Shown one piece after another: positions 47,199 through 58,261 of a stretch of DNA of 64,000 nucleotides. The DNA is from Ancistrus triradiatus (Eukaryota > Chordata > Actinopteri > Siluriformes > Loricariidae): positions 124,001 through 188,000 of the forward strand of contig JAJAGP010000271.1 of the NCBI GenBank assembly GCA_025084515.1, given 5' to 3'. A model generated the notes under the pieces. The model had not been told where the DNA came from. It saw only the letters and a list, made by a program, of their open reading frames with translations, and searched no databases. A program made the translations under genes and the position numbers. How positions within the stretch are numbered: the first letter of the stretch is position 1; each line of letters begins with the position of its first letter.

Positions 47199-47655
47199 CA
47201 GTGGGGCAAAAAAGTATTTAGTCAGCCACTGATTGTGCAAGTTCTCCTACTTCTGACCTTCTCCAGACCTCAACTCCATAGAAAATTTGTGGAGGGAGTT
47301 GAAAGTCCGTGTTGCCCCAAAACATCACTGCTCTAGAGGATATCTGCATGGAGGAATGGGCCAAAATACCAGCTACAGTGTGTGCCAACCTGGTGAAGAC
47401 TTACAGGAAACGTTTGACCTCTGTCATTGCCAACAAAGGTTATGTTGAACCAAATTTATTGACCAAATACTTATTTTACACCATACTTTACAGTTAAATT
47501 CTTTAAAAATCCTACAATGTGATTTCCTGGATTTTTTTCTCATTTTGTCTCTCATAGTCGGTGTACCTATGATGAAAATTACAAACGTCTCTCATCTTTC
47601 TAAGTAGGAGAACTTACACAATCAGTGGCTGACTAAATACTTACTAAATACACTG
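47199..47655 (+). mobile_element. Tc1/mariner element, internally deleted (another family)
   Basis: The ends 'cagtggggcaaaaaagtatt' and the inverse of a right end carrying 'cagtggctgactaaatactt' form long TIRs, each flanked by TA (47197-47198 and 47656-47657). Between them only the end of the transposase remains: PDLNSIENLWRELKVRV (across a frameshift), then EEWAKIPATVCANLVKTY and RKRLTSVIANKGY on the plus strand. The catalytic glutamate box is present but both aspartates are gone. Confidence 0.85.
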
Positions 47656-47986
47656 TATTAGGACTAGAATGTGTTCAAATCCAAACTACATAGTAAAGTA
47701 CATTGTAATTTTGTGTAGTCTGACACTATTACTCTTTCTCATCTGGAAATTAGCCAAAAGTTGGGCTATTAAAAGCACGGTTGGTGTGAATGTTTGGAGC
47801 CGACATAAACAAAGATACCAGGCCATTATGTTCATTTCCAAAGGTGGGATCCTTATAGAAATGTGACACTCAAATTCCGCAGACAGCTTCAAGAGAAAAT
47901 TGTTGTCTTTCTTATCATAACTGAAAGCAAACGTGTACTAGTTCTGACCTGTATGCGATGGCTAATATCTTTTAATTAAAACAGTA
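47656..47986. other. No feature recognised
   Basis: Short spacer between two elements; no repeat or gene seen. Confidence 0.4.
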
Positions 47987-49110
47987 CAGGTGCTCCTCAG
48001 ATTACAATAGCAGCTCCAGTGGACTAACCACTTTGTTTTTGTTTTTCGCTTTCAATACATTATTTAATAGATTACACGGAATATTCAGCACTTTACTATA
48101 AATTAAGCTTTGTGTTAATGATTTTGCCCAACTGTAGGTTAATGTAAGTGTTGTAAGCATGTTCAAGGTACCCTAGGCTATGATGTACATTCGAACCTTG
48201 GAATACGAATGCTTCTTTATTTATCCAGACAACGAATGGTCGGTTTCAAATTTGTTTGTCCCCAAATACAAACAAAAATTCCGACTTCAATCATCGGTAA
48301 AACCTGTATGCGTATGACCCAGCCTTAGGGTGTGTTTGAAATTGTAATCTCATTTACTCATTCGTTGATCGCTGCATAGACTGTTCTACGTAGAATAGAC
48401 AAATCTATCGTATACGTATATACTGTATATATCATAGACATTAAAAGCGTTTAAACAGGACTTTTCCTCACTTCAGTTCCCAGAGGACTACTGTAGTGCA
48501 TAATGTACAGTCAACAGGTTTAAACACGCTACTAGTGCTACAGTTACGCAAAGTGATTAACATAAAGCTTATTTTGTAATAAAGTATTTAATACCTTATG
48601 GAATTTATTGAATAGTGTAATGACAATGAAAAAACAAGTACTGAGTGACCACAGCTTTTCCACAGTACATTTCGCAGCGTTCATTGCTTCCGTCAAGTGA
48701 CTCCCCACATCATGTATTCTACTGTGGACTCAGTACATGATGGGGCTCTTAGGGAGAGCAGTATTAAAGATAGAATATTACATAAATAAATTCTTAAAAG
48801 AAACGGACTTAGTAACAAAATTCTAGTAACTTTTTTCCCTGCATAATCTCCCGTTCTGCACTCCAACCCAGCTGGTGGTGGAAATGCACCTATAAGTTAG
48901 TTATCCAAAATTCAAAAATTAAGAGTACGGTTTCTGCTGAATATGTATTTATGTTTGCTGTTGGACTTCCATCGTAAAGTCGAAATATCGTAAGTCAGGC
49001 CATCGTAAAACAGGGAGTACCTGTATATATTACACTCCTCAGTTTACAATACATCCAACTTGTAATGGGTTTATTGGAACGGCATCCCATCATAAATCGA
49101 GGAGCACCTG
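47987..49110. repeat. Tigger/pogo-like palindromic DNA element
   Basis: The left end 'caggtgctcctcagattaca' is mirrored at 49085-49110 by the inverse of 'aaatcgaggagcacctg', with a second internal end 'agggagtacctg' at about 49011-49022. Arms at about 48040-48180 and 48520-48660 pair in inverse, for example 'ttatttaatagattacacgg' against the 'ttattgaatagtgtaatgac' region. The arms resemble what I recall of mammalian Tigger-type MITEs, including 'atcgtaaagtcgaaatatcg'. No transposase. The two right-hand ends suggest either a composite or a nested insertion. Confidence 0.6.
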
Positions 49111-49695
49111 AATGAGAGAAGTGAGTGAACTAAACATTTTTGTGTTATTCAACTATTCTATTTCCTTCTGAGCAAATATCAGGCAGACCCTACCTGAGTC
49201 TATAGGAATTTATGACTCTCTAAGTACATGGAAAGCTTTACAGCGACTGGACATTACACCTAAGGTCTTGTCATGATGCATTTTACATGATGCGTACTCT
49301 CCATGTTTCAAATCGCATTACCACTTGTGGGATCTAACCTTACTTCTCTTCAGAGTTTACTTTGTGTTGCAGGACTTGGACGAACAGATCTGCTTTCCAA
49401 TAAACACTGTACGTTTACGTTTAAATTAAATAGAGCATATATCTCGACAGGCAAAGTTCGCTCAAAGGATTTTCGGTGAACAAACCGCCAGCTAAACATG
49501 GACGGTTGCACTCCAAACAAGGTATGAGATCACCAAGTCTCCAGTGAAGTGAGAATGGACATGTTTATGAGGGGGTCAAATGTGTCATTACACAGCACTT
49601 GTGTGTTTTCCGCTGCCCTAAATGTGTTCATTGACTCATACAAGATTAATAAAGGAGCTATGAATAAGTGGGCCTTCTGGGCCCAGTTCAGTAGT

Positions 49696-49697
<2 letters not shown>
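49111..49697. other. No feature recognised
   Basis: No coding or repeat evidence other than the flanking elements. Confidence 0.4.

Positions 49698-49741
<44 letters not shown>
49698..49741. repeat. (CA)n microsatellite
   Basis: About 22 uninterrupted CA units. A shorter (CA)n run follows at 49806-49821. Frames reading through it encode only His-Thr or Cys-Val runs. Confidence 0.95.
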
Positions 49742-49742
<1 letters not shown>

Positions 49743-49907
49743 CTTAGAATAGAGGCTTCCAATTTCACTTAAAAAACATCCAACCACCACATATATAGCT
49801 TACACTACACACACACACACACAGAAGAGATGCAGTCAGTGGCACTCAGGAACACACAACCACCGAACATATATCTTAAAGTATGTATAAGCAGTATTTA
49901 TATCTTA

Positions 49908-49946
49908 GACACACACACACACACACACACATACACACACACACAA
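49908..49946. repeat. (CA)n microsatellite, interrupted
   Basis: About 18 CA units with one 'ta' interruption near 49931. Confidence 0.95.
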
Positions 49947-50987
49947 CCCCTGGAAGGTTCCAAAGCCTACATGGCCTGGAGCAAGGTCTGATTCTCTGCC
50001 CAAGGCAAATAAACATCACCTCAAAGTGAGTAATATTTTTAATTATGGGAGTTACAATTATAACTACTTTATTTCCTGAAGTAAGTTCCGTGCATTGGGT
50101 CATTCTCGCTTACCATAAATTCCCTCCTACAGACTTGTGAGGCAGAGCCAGAACTCTGGGAAGTTCTACAGCAAGCACAGCAGAGAATCAGTGGTTATTC
50201 CTATGCGTACCGGTAGAAGTTGCTTAACGTCTATGATACGTACTATGAGATTGCACATTATGCAATCTGGGCACCATGTTATATACCGTACCATCTCAAA
50301 CTGTCGTACGTGTACCACTGGTGGTACGTGAAGGAGCATGAGCCGGTACACCAGATGTCCTCAGAAGATGTACTTAGTAGTTATTTCATCAAGAGAAATG
50401 GTTTAATTATTAAAACTCTTTCAGACTTTTCATAATTTTGTTTTACTCAAACTTATTTGTGTTTTGAGTTTAGAAAATACCATGTGGGTTACACGCAGTA
50501 CGCAGGTACCCGTAGTTCATTACCTCTCCATGTCGCACTAACTGCTTGCCAAATTCCGAATTTTCCGAGACGTTATCGGTAAGTCTTTTGCATTTGTCCA
50601 AAATAATAGTTAATAATGAATGCCTCAAAAATCTACTATTATATCATGGTTGAAGGTAGCAGATGCCAGGAGCAATGAGCCTGAACAGGTGAATCAAACA
50701 CACCTGTTGAATGCATTGAAGATATAATTAATTCATTGCCCGCCCTGGCTTCCGTCAATGCTAATTTAGACAGAGGCAGCACTGCTAGTGCTACAAAAAA
50801 GCACTGCCAGATGGTACGATGCAAGTTTAGATTTGGGACTCACTTGTAGTGAGACAGAGGAATAACCAAGACCACAGCGAGAGCAACGAGAGCATTAAAC
50901 CAGCACACCTAAAAAGATGGCATTTGAAGGAAATGCCTGTAGACTCAACTAACTATGCCTACTGTGTGGTGCATGTGTTCCTGTGAT
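49947..50987. other. Unassigned; contains short hairpins at about 50246-50335
   Basis: Two compact inverted repeats occur near each other: arms agattgca/tgcaatct at 50248-50268, and gtaccac/gtggtac in the 'cgtgtaccactggtggtacg' segment at about 50310-50330. They may belong to an unidentified MITE. No gene seen. Confidence 0.35.
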
Positions 50988-52587
50988 GAGACTGATACAA
51001 AGGTTTGGGCACCCCTGATAACTTTCATGATTTTTCTTTATAAATCATTGGTTGTCCAGTTCAGCAATTTCAGGTAAATATATCATATAGCAGATGAACA
51101 CCATGATATTTGAGAAGTGAAATTAAGTTTATAGGTTTTACAGAAAGTGTGCAGTAATTATTCAAACACAAAATTAGGCAGGTGCATAAATTTTGGGGCA
51201 CCCTTGTCATTTGAAAACCTTTAGCACTAATTAATTGGAACACAAAAATTTGTTTTGTAAGCTCATTGACCCTTGATCTACATACACAAGTGAATCCAAC
51301 TATGAGAAAGGGTTAAGGTGGCCAATTGGAAGTTTTTCTCCTCTTTGCATCTTCTCTGAAGAGTGGCAACATGGGAGCCTCAAAACAACTCTCAAATGGC
51401 CTGAAAACAAAGGTTGTTCAACATCATGATTCAGGGGAAAGGGAAAAGCTCTCTCAGAGATTTCAGCTGTCAGTTTTCCACTGTGAGGAACATAGTGAGG
51501 CAATGGAAGATCACAGGCACATTTCTAGTTTAAGCAACTTCCGAAGTGGCAGACCAAGAAAAATCTCAGATAGGCAGAGGCGAAGGATGGTGAGAACAGT
51601 CATAGTCAAGCCACAGACCACCTCCAAAGACCTACAACCTCATCTTGCTGCAGATGGTGTCACTGTTCATCGTTCAACTATACAGCGCCACTTTGCACAA
51701 GGAGAGGCTGTATGGGAGAGTAATGCAGAAGAAGCCCTTTTCTGCAGACACGCCACAAACAGAGTCACTTGAGGTGTGCTACAGCACATTTGGACAATCC
51801 AGCTTCATTTTCAAATAAAGTGCTGTGTACTGATGAAAACTAAAATTGAGTTATTTGGACATAACAAGGAGCGAAAAAAGAACACAGCATCCCAAGACAA
51901 ACACTTGCTACCACCCACAGTAAAATTGGGTGGCGGTTCCATCATGCTGTAGGACTGTGTGGCCAGTGCAGGTGGTACTAGGAATCTGTTAAAGTTGAGG
52001 GTCGCATGGATTCCAGTTAAATATCTCCAGGATTCTTGAGAACAATGTTTAAGAATCAGTGACAAAGTTGCACCGAGGCCAACGACCACAAACCCTGCTC
52101 AAAATCTACTAAGGCATTCATGCAGAGGAACCAGTACAACGTTCTGGGAATGGCCATCTCAGTCCCCAGACATGAATATTACTGAAAATGTGGGCTGTCC
52201 ATGCTCTGAAACCATCAAACCTGACTGAACTGGAGATGTTTTCTAAGGAAGAATGGTCCCAAAGCACCTTCAACCAGAATCCAGACTGGGAAGCTGTAGG
52301 AAGCGTTTAGCGGGGCGGCTGTTATTTTCTACAAAAGGAGGATCTACTAAATATTTGATGTCATTTTTCTGTTGGGGTGCCCAAATTTATGCACCTGGCC
52401 TAATTTTGTTTGAATAATTACTGCATACGTTCTGTAATCCTATAAACTTCATTTCACTTCCTCAAATATCACTGTGTTCATCTGCTATATGATATATTTA
52501 ACTCAAGTTGCTGATCTGAACAACCAATGATTTATAAACTAAAATCATGAAAATTATCAGGGGTGCCCAAACTTTTTCATACGACTG
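50988..52587 (+). mobile_element. Tc1/mariner element with long TIRs, about 1.6 kb, inactivated
   Basis: The left end is 'tttgggcacccctgataact' and the right end, inverse of 'tatcaggggtgcccaaactt', ends before a TA at 52588. The inverted similarity runs about 200 bp into each side (for example 'ataaatcattggttgt' on the left, its inverse on the right). A degenerate transposase lies between. The left terminus is less conserved than the right, so its position is approximate. Confidence 0.85.
51326..51772 (+). pseudogene. Tc1-like transposase, N-terminal part readable
   Basis: After a non-homologous start, MGASKQLSNGLKTKVVQHHD begins the paired-like DNA-binding region; then SGRPRKISDRQRRRM, the GRPR linker with basic residues, and the second helix-turn-helix (DGVTVHRSTIQRHFAQ). 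Past 51772 the catalytic region persists only in pieces: CTDE (around 51827, first aspartate), GGGSIML, and SPDMNITENV (around 52158, glutamate box). I could not place the second aspartate. Stops and frameshifts make it a pseudogene. Confidence 0.75.
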
Positions 52588-52589
52588 TA

Positions 52590-52662
52590 AGTGGTACTTG
52601 GAGGTTTTGGTTTGATGAGTGGTACTTGGTCTAAAACGTTTGAGAACCACTGCTAAATGGGA
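52590..52662. repeat. hAT-type terminal fragment
   Basis: 'gtttgagaaccactgctaaa' is the inverse of a hAT-type TIR (CAGTGGTTCTCAAAC). 'gtggtacttggaggttttgg' and 'gagtggtacttggtctaaaa' form a short direct repeat before it. It directly abuts the Tc1 right end. Confidence 0.5.
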
Positions 52663-52829
52663 TATTATAGTGTACATGTGTTGACTTAATACATTTACAC
52701 TGCAGATACTACAGTGTTTCCCATCCATTCTCCTTCTCCTTGCATTTAATCCGTGTCGATGCAGTGTCCGCTTTCCATGTTCACGAGGAACAGAGTACAT
52801 TCCAACCAGTGTGTTGCAGCATGTGACAT

Positions 52830-52985
52830 TGGCCCCACCCACACTGGACCAATTTAGAGTAACCCGTTAACCTAATGCATGTCTTTGGAATGTGGGAAGA
52901 AACTGGAGTACCTGGAGAAATCACAGGGAGGACATGCAAACTCCACACAGGTGGAAGCCAAGGTTGGGGATAGCTGGAGCTGTGA
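52830..52985 (-). repeat. SINE-like repeat (as 10951), inverted
   Basis: 'catgtctttggaatgtggga', 'agaaactggagtacctggag' and 'gacatgcaaactccacacag' are the inverse of the body landmarks of the plus-strand copies. The B box end is degraded. Confidence 0.65.
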
Positions 52986-55332
52986 GTTGAGAGTATTTCC
53001 CATACATTCATTTATTTAATATCAACATCGATCACGACATGTTGATTTTCTGTTTTTGTAATATTTAAGATACGTAAAATATTATCTCACTGTGAAGCTA
53101 CAGTATGTGCCGCACATTGATTCGCTCAGCCCCTCCTTAGCCATATATCTCTCTAACTAACCCTAACGCTACCCATAACCTCAGGACCTTAAGCAAATCT
53201 TTTGACTCTTTGGCTGTTTCAGAAAAAAAAAACTGTTTTCCTCATGGTGACCAGATAAATGTCCTGACAAGGTAAAAAATACATCAGATCTTTTTATATC
53301 CCACATACCCACATGGAACACATTTATAGAATGTGAAACTTGTATATGAGTATTTTATATAAATAGCATATCTCCTTTTGTATTTACAATGCAGACAGAT
53401 ATTTCAGAAGAGAGTAGGGAACTGAAAAGAGCATTTAACCCTGGTGTGGTGTGCTGTGCTGCAAAGATGCCACAAACACAAATATGCGAACAGACATCAT
53501 GCGGCACATACTTGTAGTATAATCAGAACCATCATGGTCTGTAAATATACATTAATATACATCAATCCTATAAGGCAACATAAATTCTGTGGTGTCCAAG
53601 GTCTGTGTCTAGACCGGTAAACAAACAGTGCACTCTCATGCATGGTCTCATGATCAGTAAGTAGATATGAAGTACATCAGTTCTTCCCACGACTCCCTCG
53701 TTCCCTTAATGCACAATAAACAGGTCCTGGATCAGATGTGAGAGGTGCTCCAGTTCCCTTTTAGTGCTCATTGTGAGTGACTCCATTTGCCGGGATTGAG
53801 CATTATGGGTGCACTGCTGGGAAAATAAGTCTAGCCACCTGCTCGTACCAGCTGGCTTTGTGCTACTAAGTGGAGAGGACTGGATAAGGTCATGGAGACC
53901 CCATCCATCTCCCCTCCAGGTCAGGGAACAGATGAGTTTACTGCCCCTGTGGACAACAGAACCACAGTCCTTAGAATTGCAGTCTCAGGCCCTGACCTCT
54001 CGCTTATTTGTCTCGGTCAGCTCTCAGAAGCAGGCTGTATGTACCACAATCACCCACTTGTCCAGACTTTATTAACAAGCACTTTGGCAGCAACTTGCTG
54101 CTTCATGGATTTGAGACGCCCGTGCTAATGCCTCCACGCAGTTCATGTCTTGGCAGCTGTGAAGGAACACAGAAAGATGGCCGTAGTCGTGATGGGGCTC
54201 TCGCTGCATCCAATGGAGCACGCATTTGCCAAGAGGTCAGCTGTGGATCAGGGTATCCTCTTGCATGGGTCCTCATGGTACTTTGTGTTGATGAGGCAAG
54301 AGGAGGCAGGTGCTGCCAGGCTCTTGGGCGGCACCTGGTCATGCCTATCAGTCATGCAGGGAGGCCCCAAGTATGCACGCATGCTGCACATTCTAGCACT
54401 GTCACCCTAACCACAGTTTCCTCTCCTCACTATGTCAAATATTAAATACTGCCTTCCTACTGGAAAGAGGAGCCCAGGTTCACAATCATAAACCATCGAC
54501 CCTCTGTCTTTCTCTGCACTCTGGTCTGTGTGAGCCTCCCCTCAACGATCATGCTCTGCACCTCTTTGTTTTGGTAAAGTTGCTAGACAGCATTTGGATG
54601 TGCGGTGGGGGGATTTGGGGGTGGGAAGAATTATTTTGTATATGGAAAAAGCGTCTTTGTGTCCCAGTCTTTTCTTGTGATGCTTGGTGAGGTTACAGTA
54701 TAGAGAGCAAAATTGAAAACAGTTCAAGAATACATATAGTTCAGGGTCCTCACCATATAGGCTTTCAATAGGGTTTAATTCATGGGTGGTAGGATGACCT
54801 TGTCAAAAGCTTGATTGTCAAAAGTATGATCTAGTCCATTGTAGGGCCAATTACCCTGCATATTGCCTATGGCGGCTAATGCAAGGAAATCTGTAATGCA
54901 CGTCACTTTGTACAAACAGACTAGCACTAATTAATTAAAATAACCATTGGACAGACTTCCCACTGAGGTTACTTTTTGCTAATATTGCGAAGTTACCAGT
55001 AACTAGTGCGGTCGAATTACAGGACGCTTGAAACTTGAGTCGGGTGAATTTCCGAACGTTCAGCAAACAGTGTGTAAGAAATACGTCCTCGATGAGCTTG
55101 CTCATTAACACGCGTCTCATTTTACGCAATTTATAATTGCTACGAAAGATTCTACCAATCAGCACTCTAATTGTCAGGTTGCAGCATGGCTCATATGACG
55201 CTAGGAGCTGACAACTGGGCAGAGAAATAACATCAACAGAGTGTCGAGCGGATAGCCAGACACGCTGACACTTACAGCTGTGAGAGAGCTGATATCGCAA
55301 AGAAATGTAGTAACGTCGAAAGGAAGAAGCCA
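52986..55332. other. No feature recognised
   Basis: Open frames crowd 53809-54445 on both strands (up to 145 codons), in a GC-richer block. Several frames are open at once and none has a domain, so I do not call a gene; a decayed exon or conserved noncoding block is possible. Confidence 0.35.
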
Positions 55333-55575
55333 GTGTTTCAATTCGGAAATTGTAAGGAAGACAATCGACCAGCGAACATCGTGGGACAGGATGTAGAGCT
55401 GGCTGACACCTATAAAGATGTTACTGTCATCTACCTTGACAATATGCTGGAGTGGAAGGTCAACACAGAGGCTGTGTGTACTCTTATTTTCTTGCGGAAG
55501 CTCAGGTCCTTTAGGGTGTGTGACAAGATGTCGGAGAGCTTCTATCAGTATGTTTTTGCAAGTGCTGCATTGTAT
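55333..55575 (+). pseudogene. Non-LTR reverse-transcriptase C-terminal remnant (Rex1-like)
   Basis: Residues about 17-80 follow the region after the RT active site in Rex1/CR1-like fish LINEs: DVELADTYKDVTVIYLDNML, then WKVNTEALC-type spacing, LRKLRSFRVCDKM and SFYQYVFAS. Known relatives read YKYLG where this has YKDVT. No YADD box; the frame ends in a stop after ALY. A truncated dead copy, of a different LINE clade from 13775-19055. Confidence 0.7.
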
Positions 55576-55800
55576 TAATGGCATTTAGCAGACATTCTTG
55601 TCTAGTGACTTACATTAGATGGACAGTTGAAGGCCTTTCTCAAGTGCTCAAGGAAACTTCTCAGATTCAATGTGGCAATGTGGCTGCTCAAAATAGCAGT
55701 ACATTTACAGCATTTAATATGGGGCTATAGTAAGACAGTGGTTAAGATACTGGCCTATCAACCAGAAGGTCCAGGGTTCAACAGGCACTGCTGTTTAGCC
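55576..55800. repeat. tRNA-derived SINE pieces
   Basis: 'atggcatttagcagacattc' (tail, inverse orientation) at 55578, and at 55725-55790 a plus-strand head with 'agacagtggttaagatactg' and B-box-like 'ggtccagggttcaac'. They look like parts of two SINE copies rather than one. Confidence 0.5.
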
Positions 55801-56465
55801 CTTGAATGGAGATGCAGGAGCTTAGTCCTCGAACTGGCTTCTCTGTTTACCAGTCAATGTACAGCTCTGGAATCAATCAAGAGACCACTGCAAAATGATC
55901 CGTTTTTCTGGTTTTGCTGTTTGTTTGATCCTGTGTATATTTGAGTGAATGGAACATTTTGGTTTTATTGTAGAAAATACTGACAAATTCCAAATAAAAA
56001 TACTTATTTGCAATGACATGAGCATTTATTCGCAGTAAATGACAACTGGTCCAAATAACAAAGAAGATGCAGTCTTTCAGACCTAGATTAATAATACAAA
56101 GAAAACAAGTTTATATTCATTTTCAACAAAGCAATACTAACGTTTTAACTTAGTTAACTTAGTTCTCAAGATTTCAGTCGCAGCTTTTGTGCGTCTTGTA
56201 CTTTTCCATCAATAAATAAGATTTGTTTCGGGTGATCAACCTAATCAGTATCTCATTAAGTAGAACTAGGTGTGACTGTATTAGAATTCATCATATACTG
56301 AAGTGGAATTGCTGCCATACATGTAGATATGTTGATTTTAAGAATCTTTGGAGTGAGCTCTTTTTTTTCCAGTGTTATGTGCCGACCTCACCCATAGTCA
56401 TGAGATCTGTGTAGCGACTGCAAGAATAAGGTCACTGGTATAGGCAGCAGAAATAAGGTTTGCTT
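55801..56465 (+). mobile_element. LINE terminal fragment split by a Tc1-type insertion
   Basis: The left part (55801-55861, 'gaactggcttctctgtttac') and the right part (56378-56465, 'tgtgccgacctcacccatag') join to match the uninterrupted related copy at 57390-57560 ('ctctgttttccagtcagtct', 'cctaacctcacccatggtca'). The joined frame resembles the C-terminal FSVYRSIYVPTLTYGHE-type segment of a fish LINE. The insertion occupies 55862-56375. Confidence 0.7.
55862..56375. mobile_element. Internally deleted Tc1-type element, 514 bp
   Basis: Starts 'cagctctggaatcaatcaag' directly after a TA (55860-55861) and ends 'ttttttttccagtgt' before a TA (56376-56377). The sequence 'gaccactgcaaaatgatccg' and 'aaatgacaactggtccaaat' belong to a Tc1 family widespread in fish. 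No transposase frame remains. Removing it plus one TA restores the host LINE sequence. Confidence 0.85.
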
Positions 56466-57149
56466 GTTGGAGTTTTATTTGTTGAAATATCTGTTAAACG
56501 TATTTTACACTAAACACATGTTTATTTGCTTTATTTTATCAACAGTTTCTTACCATACTGGCAATTTTTTTAGCCTAAGAACTGGAGAAAATGCGGCTCT
56601 GCTCTTTTCAGGCATGATTGGGTCCATGTCCAATCTATTTAACTGATGGGAGTTGGTTTGTATGTATCCAGTTTGGGTGTTATGGCGTTGTTCCGCTGGG
56701 TAGGAGATGTGAGTGAATCTGTAATAAGGTCAACAATAAATATTATTCCTGCACAATCTAATTGGTAGCTTTTGATTGACTCGCTGTTATTCAGCATTTG
56801 AAGTCCATTTATTTTGCCGCGCCATCTTTCCGCCATTTTCTCCTCTGCTTAAGAGAACTTCTAAGCCTCCTAAAAGTCCTCCTCCCTACTCGTAACAGTT
56901 TTTTACCTTAGGAGCTCTTTTAAAGGTTACGATGCTTTATGAATCACTTTTTATCTTTACTAGACTCTACGCCTAACTTTGAGAGGGAAACGCCCACAAT
57001 TTCATCACTTGGAGCTACTCTTGGCACTAAGAATCCATATGAATACAGCCCCAGAAGGGTTAGGGTTCGGCTTAGGGTTAGTTCAGATCCCAGCTCCGCC
57101 AAACTGGTGAGACTTTGATGGAGAACTTGACCTTCTCCTCATCAGACTT
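56466..57149. other. No feature recognised
   Basis: No coding or repeat evidence. Confidence 0.4.
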
Positions 57150-57275
57150 CCTTATCCAGTGTGATTTCCAATTGATAAACAATAAAAGGTTAAGGACCTT
57201 ACTCGTATGCACAGCGGTGGGAGATGGAGTAGGCAGCATATGAGTTCAAAATCTTCTGAATAGTAGATCAAACCA
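57150..57275 (-). repeat. tRNA-derived SINE, degenerate
   Basis: 'ttatccagtgtgatttccaa', 'ggttaaggaccttactcgta' and 'tatgagttcaaaatcttctg' follow the order of the SINE at 39909-40100 in the same orientation. Confidence 0.55.
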
Positions 57276-57346
57276 TTACCACAAGTCCCCCACATCGAGA
57301 TTTCAAATGCTGCAAAATCTGCATTTTGGCCGATTACCTTTGCAGT

Positions 57347-57406
57347 CTCCTGCTTCTCCACCACAGTCCGGTACAATGACTGCAGATTGTGGTGGAGAAG
57401 CAGGAG
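57347..57406. repeat. Perfect 18-bp inverted repeat (hairpin)
   Basis: Arms ctcctgcttctccaccac (57347-57364) and gtggtggagaagcaggag (57389-57406) are exact reverse complements with a 24-nt loop. It lies at the edge of the LINE fragment that follows; the right arm is LINE sequence. Confidence 0.9.
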
Positions 57407-57600
57407 CTTAGTGCTCAAGACCAGCTTCTCTGTTTTCCAGTCAGTCTATGTACCTAACCTCACCCATGGTCATGAAAATAAAATAAGGTCAAAAATAAGG
57501 TCACTGGTATTACGCAGAAGAAATAACTTTCCTACATGTATGCTGGGCTTGTGTGAGCGGATGGAGAAGAAATAAGAAGTTTGGGCTGACCTTCTCAGTC
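57387..57600 (+). pseudogene. LINE C-terminal remnant
   Basis: The plus frame has RSLVLKTSFSVFQSVYVPNL followed by THGHE, matching the SVYRSIYVPTLTYGHE-type segment of fish LINE ORF2 C-termini. Frames break after that ('aaaataaggtc' duplicated). It is the uninterrupted counterpart of the split copy at 55801-56465. Confidence 0.6.
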
Positions 57601-57654
57601 TGTTTCCACCGCAACTCTCACCAGAAGAAGCGGATAGAAACTGAGACGGAGACC

Positions 57655-57725
57655 TTTAGATCATTTAGCAGATGCCCTTATCCAGAGCTACTTACAATGG
57701 TAGCTAGGCAGGGATGGGATTTAAA
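57655..57725 (-). repeat. tRNA-derived SINE tail fragment
   Basis: 'catttagcagatgcccttat' and 'ccagagctacttacaatgg', then 'ggcagggatgggatttaaat', as in the SINE at 39909. Confidence 0.6.
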
Positions 57726-57803
57726 TGAGTTCCCACATAGTATTAGCTATACAGGCTTTGCAGTAAGCAAGTTAATCTGGAATCGCCACAGTCTTCCCAT
57801 ATA

Positions 57804-58261
57804 CAGTCCTGTGCAAAAAGTCTTAGGGCACCATAAGACAGTAATTATTTCTCAGTCTCTTTATTAGAGTACAACCAGAAAATACAGTCAATTTGTATGC
57901 GGTTTTAAAAAACAGCTTCTATACAATATAGTGCCAAGTACTTAGCGTGACCTCCCCTTATACTTGAGCAACAGCAGCAACTGCAATATCAGATTCATCA
58001 TGAAGCCTAGTTGACCCTTCTATAGTCCAAAGGAGCTTGATCAGGAATGGTCTTTTTGGAAGGGTAACAGCCAACAGACTGAAAAGGTTTGCTAATGCTC
58101 ACCAAGATCGTAATGGAGATCAGTGGAAAAGAGTATTATGGAGTAACGAATCCGAGTTTGAAATTTCTGGGTCCAGTCGTCTGCAGTATACTTTATATGC
58201 TCATTATATAATTGCCCAAACAACAAATCTAATGGTGGCCTAAGACTTTTGCACAGTACTG
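57804..58261 (+). mobile_element. Tc1/mariner element, internally deleted (family A)
   Basis: The ends 'cagtcctgtgcaaaaagtct' and, inverted, 'cagtactgtgcaaaagtctt'. TA precedes the left end; the right flank has lost it. The remaining frame 58037-58243 has the transposase segment VTANRLKRFANAHQDRNGDQ with RVLWSNESEFEI, where the first catalytic aspartate position reads N (SNESEF instead of SDESKF). Both the DNA-binding domain and the rest of the catalytic core are deleted. Confidence 0.85.

Noticed and set aside
49549..49752. Open frame ending in a His-Thr repeat
   Set aside because: The end is a (CA)n microsatellite translation; the remainder has no domain.
53809..54445. Cluster of open frames on both strands
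   Set aside because: Several frames are open at once in a GC-richer block, with no recognisable domain or splice structure; simultaneous openness argues for composition and not coding.
55201..55584. 127-codon minus-strand frame
   Set aside because: It is the antisense of the Rex1-like reverse-transcriptase remnant on the plus strand.
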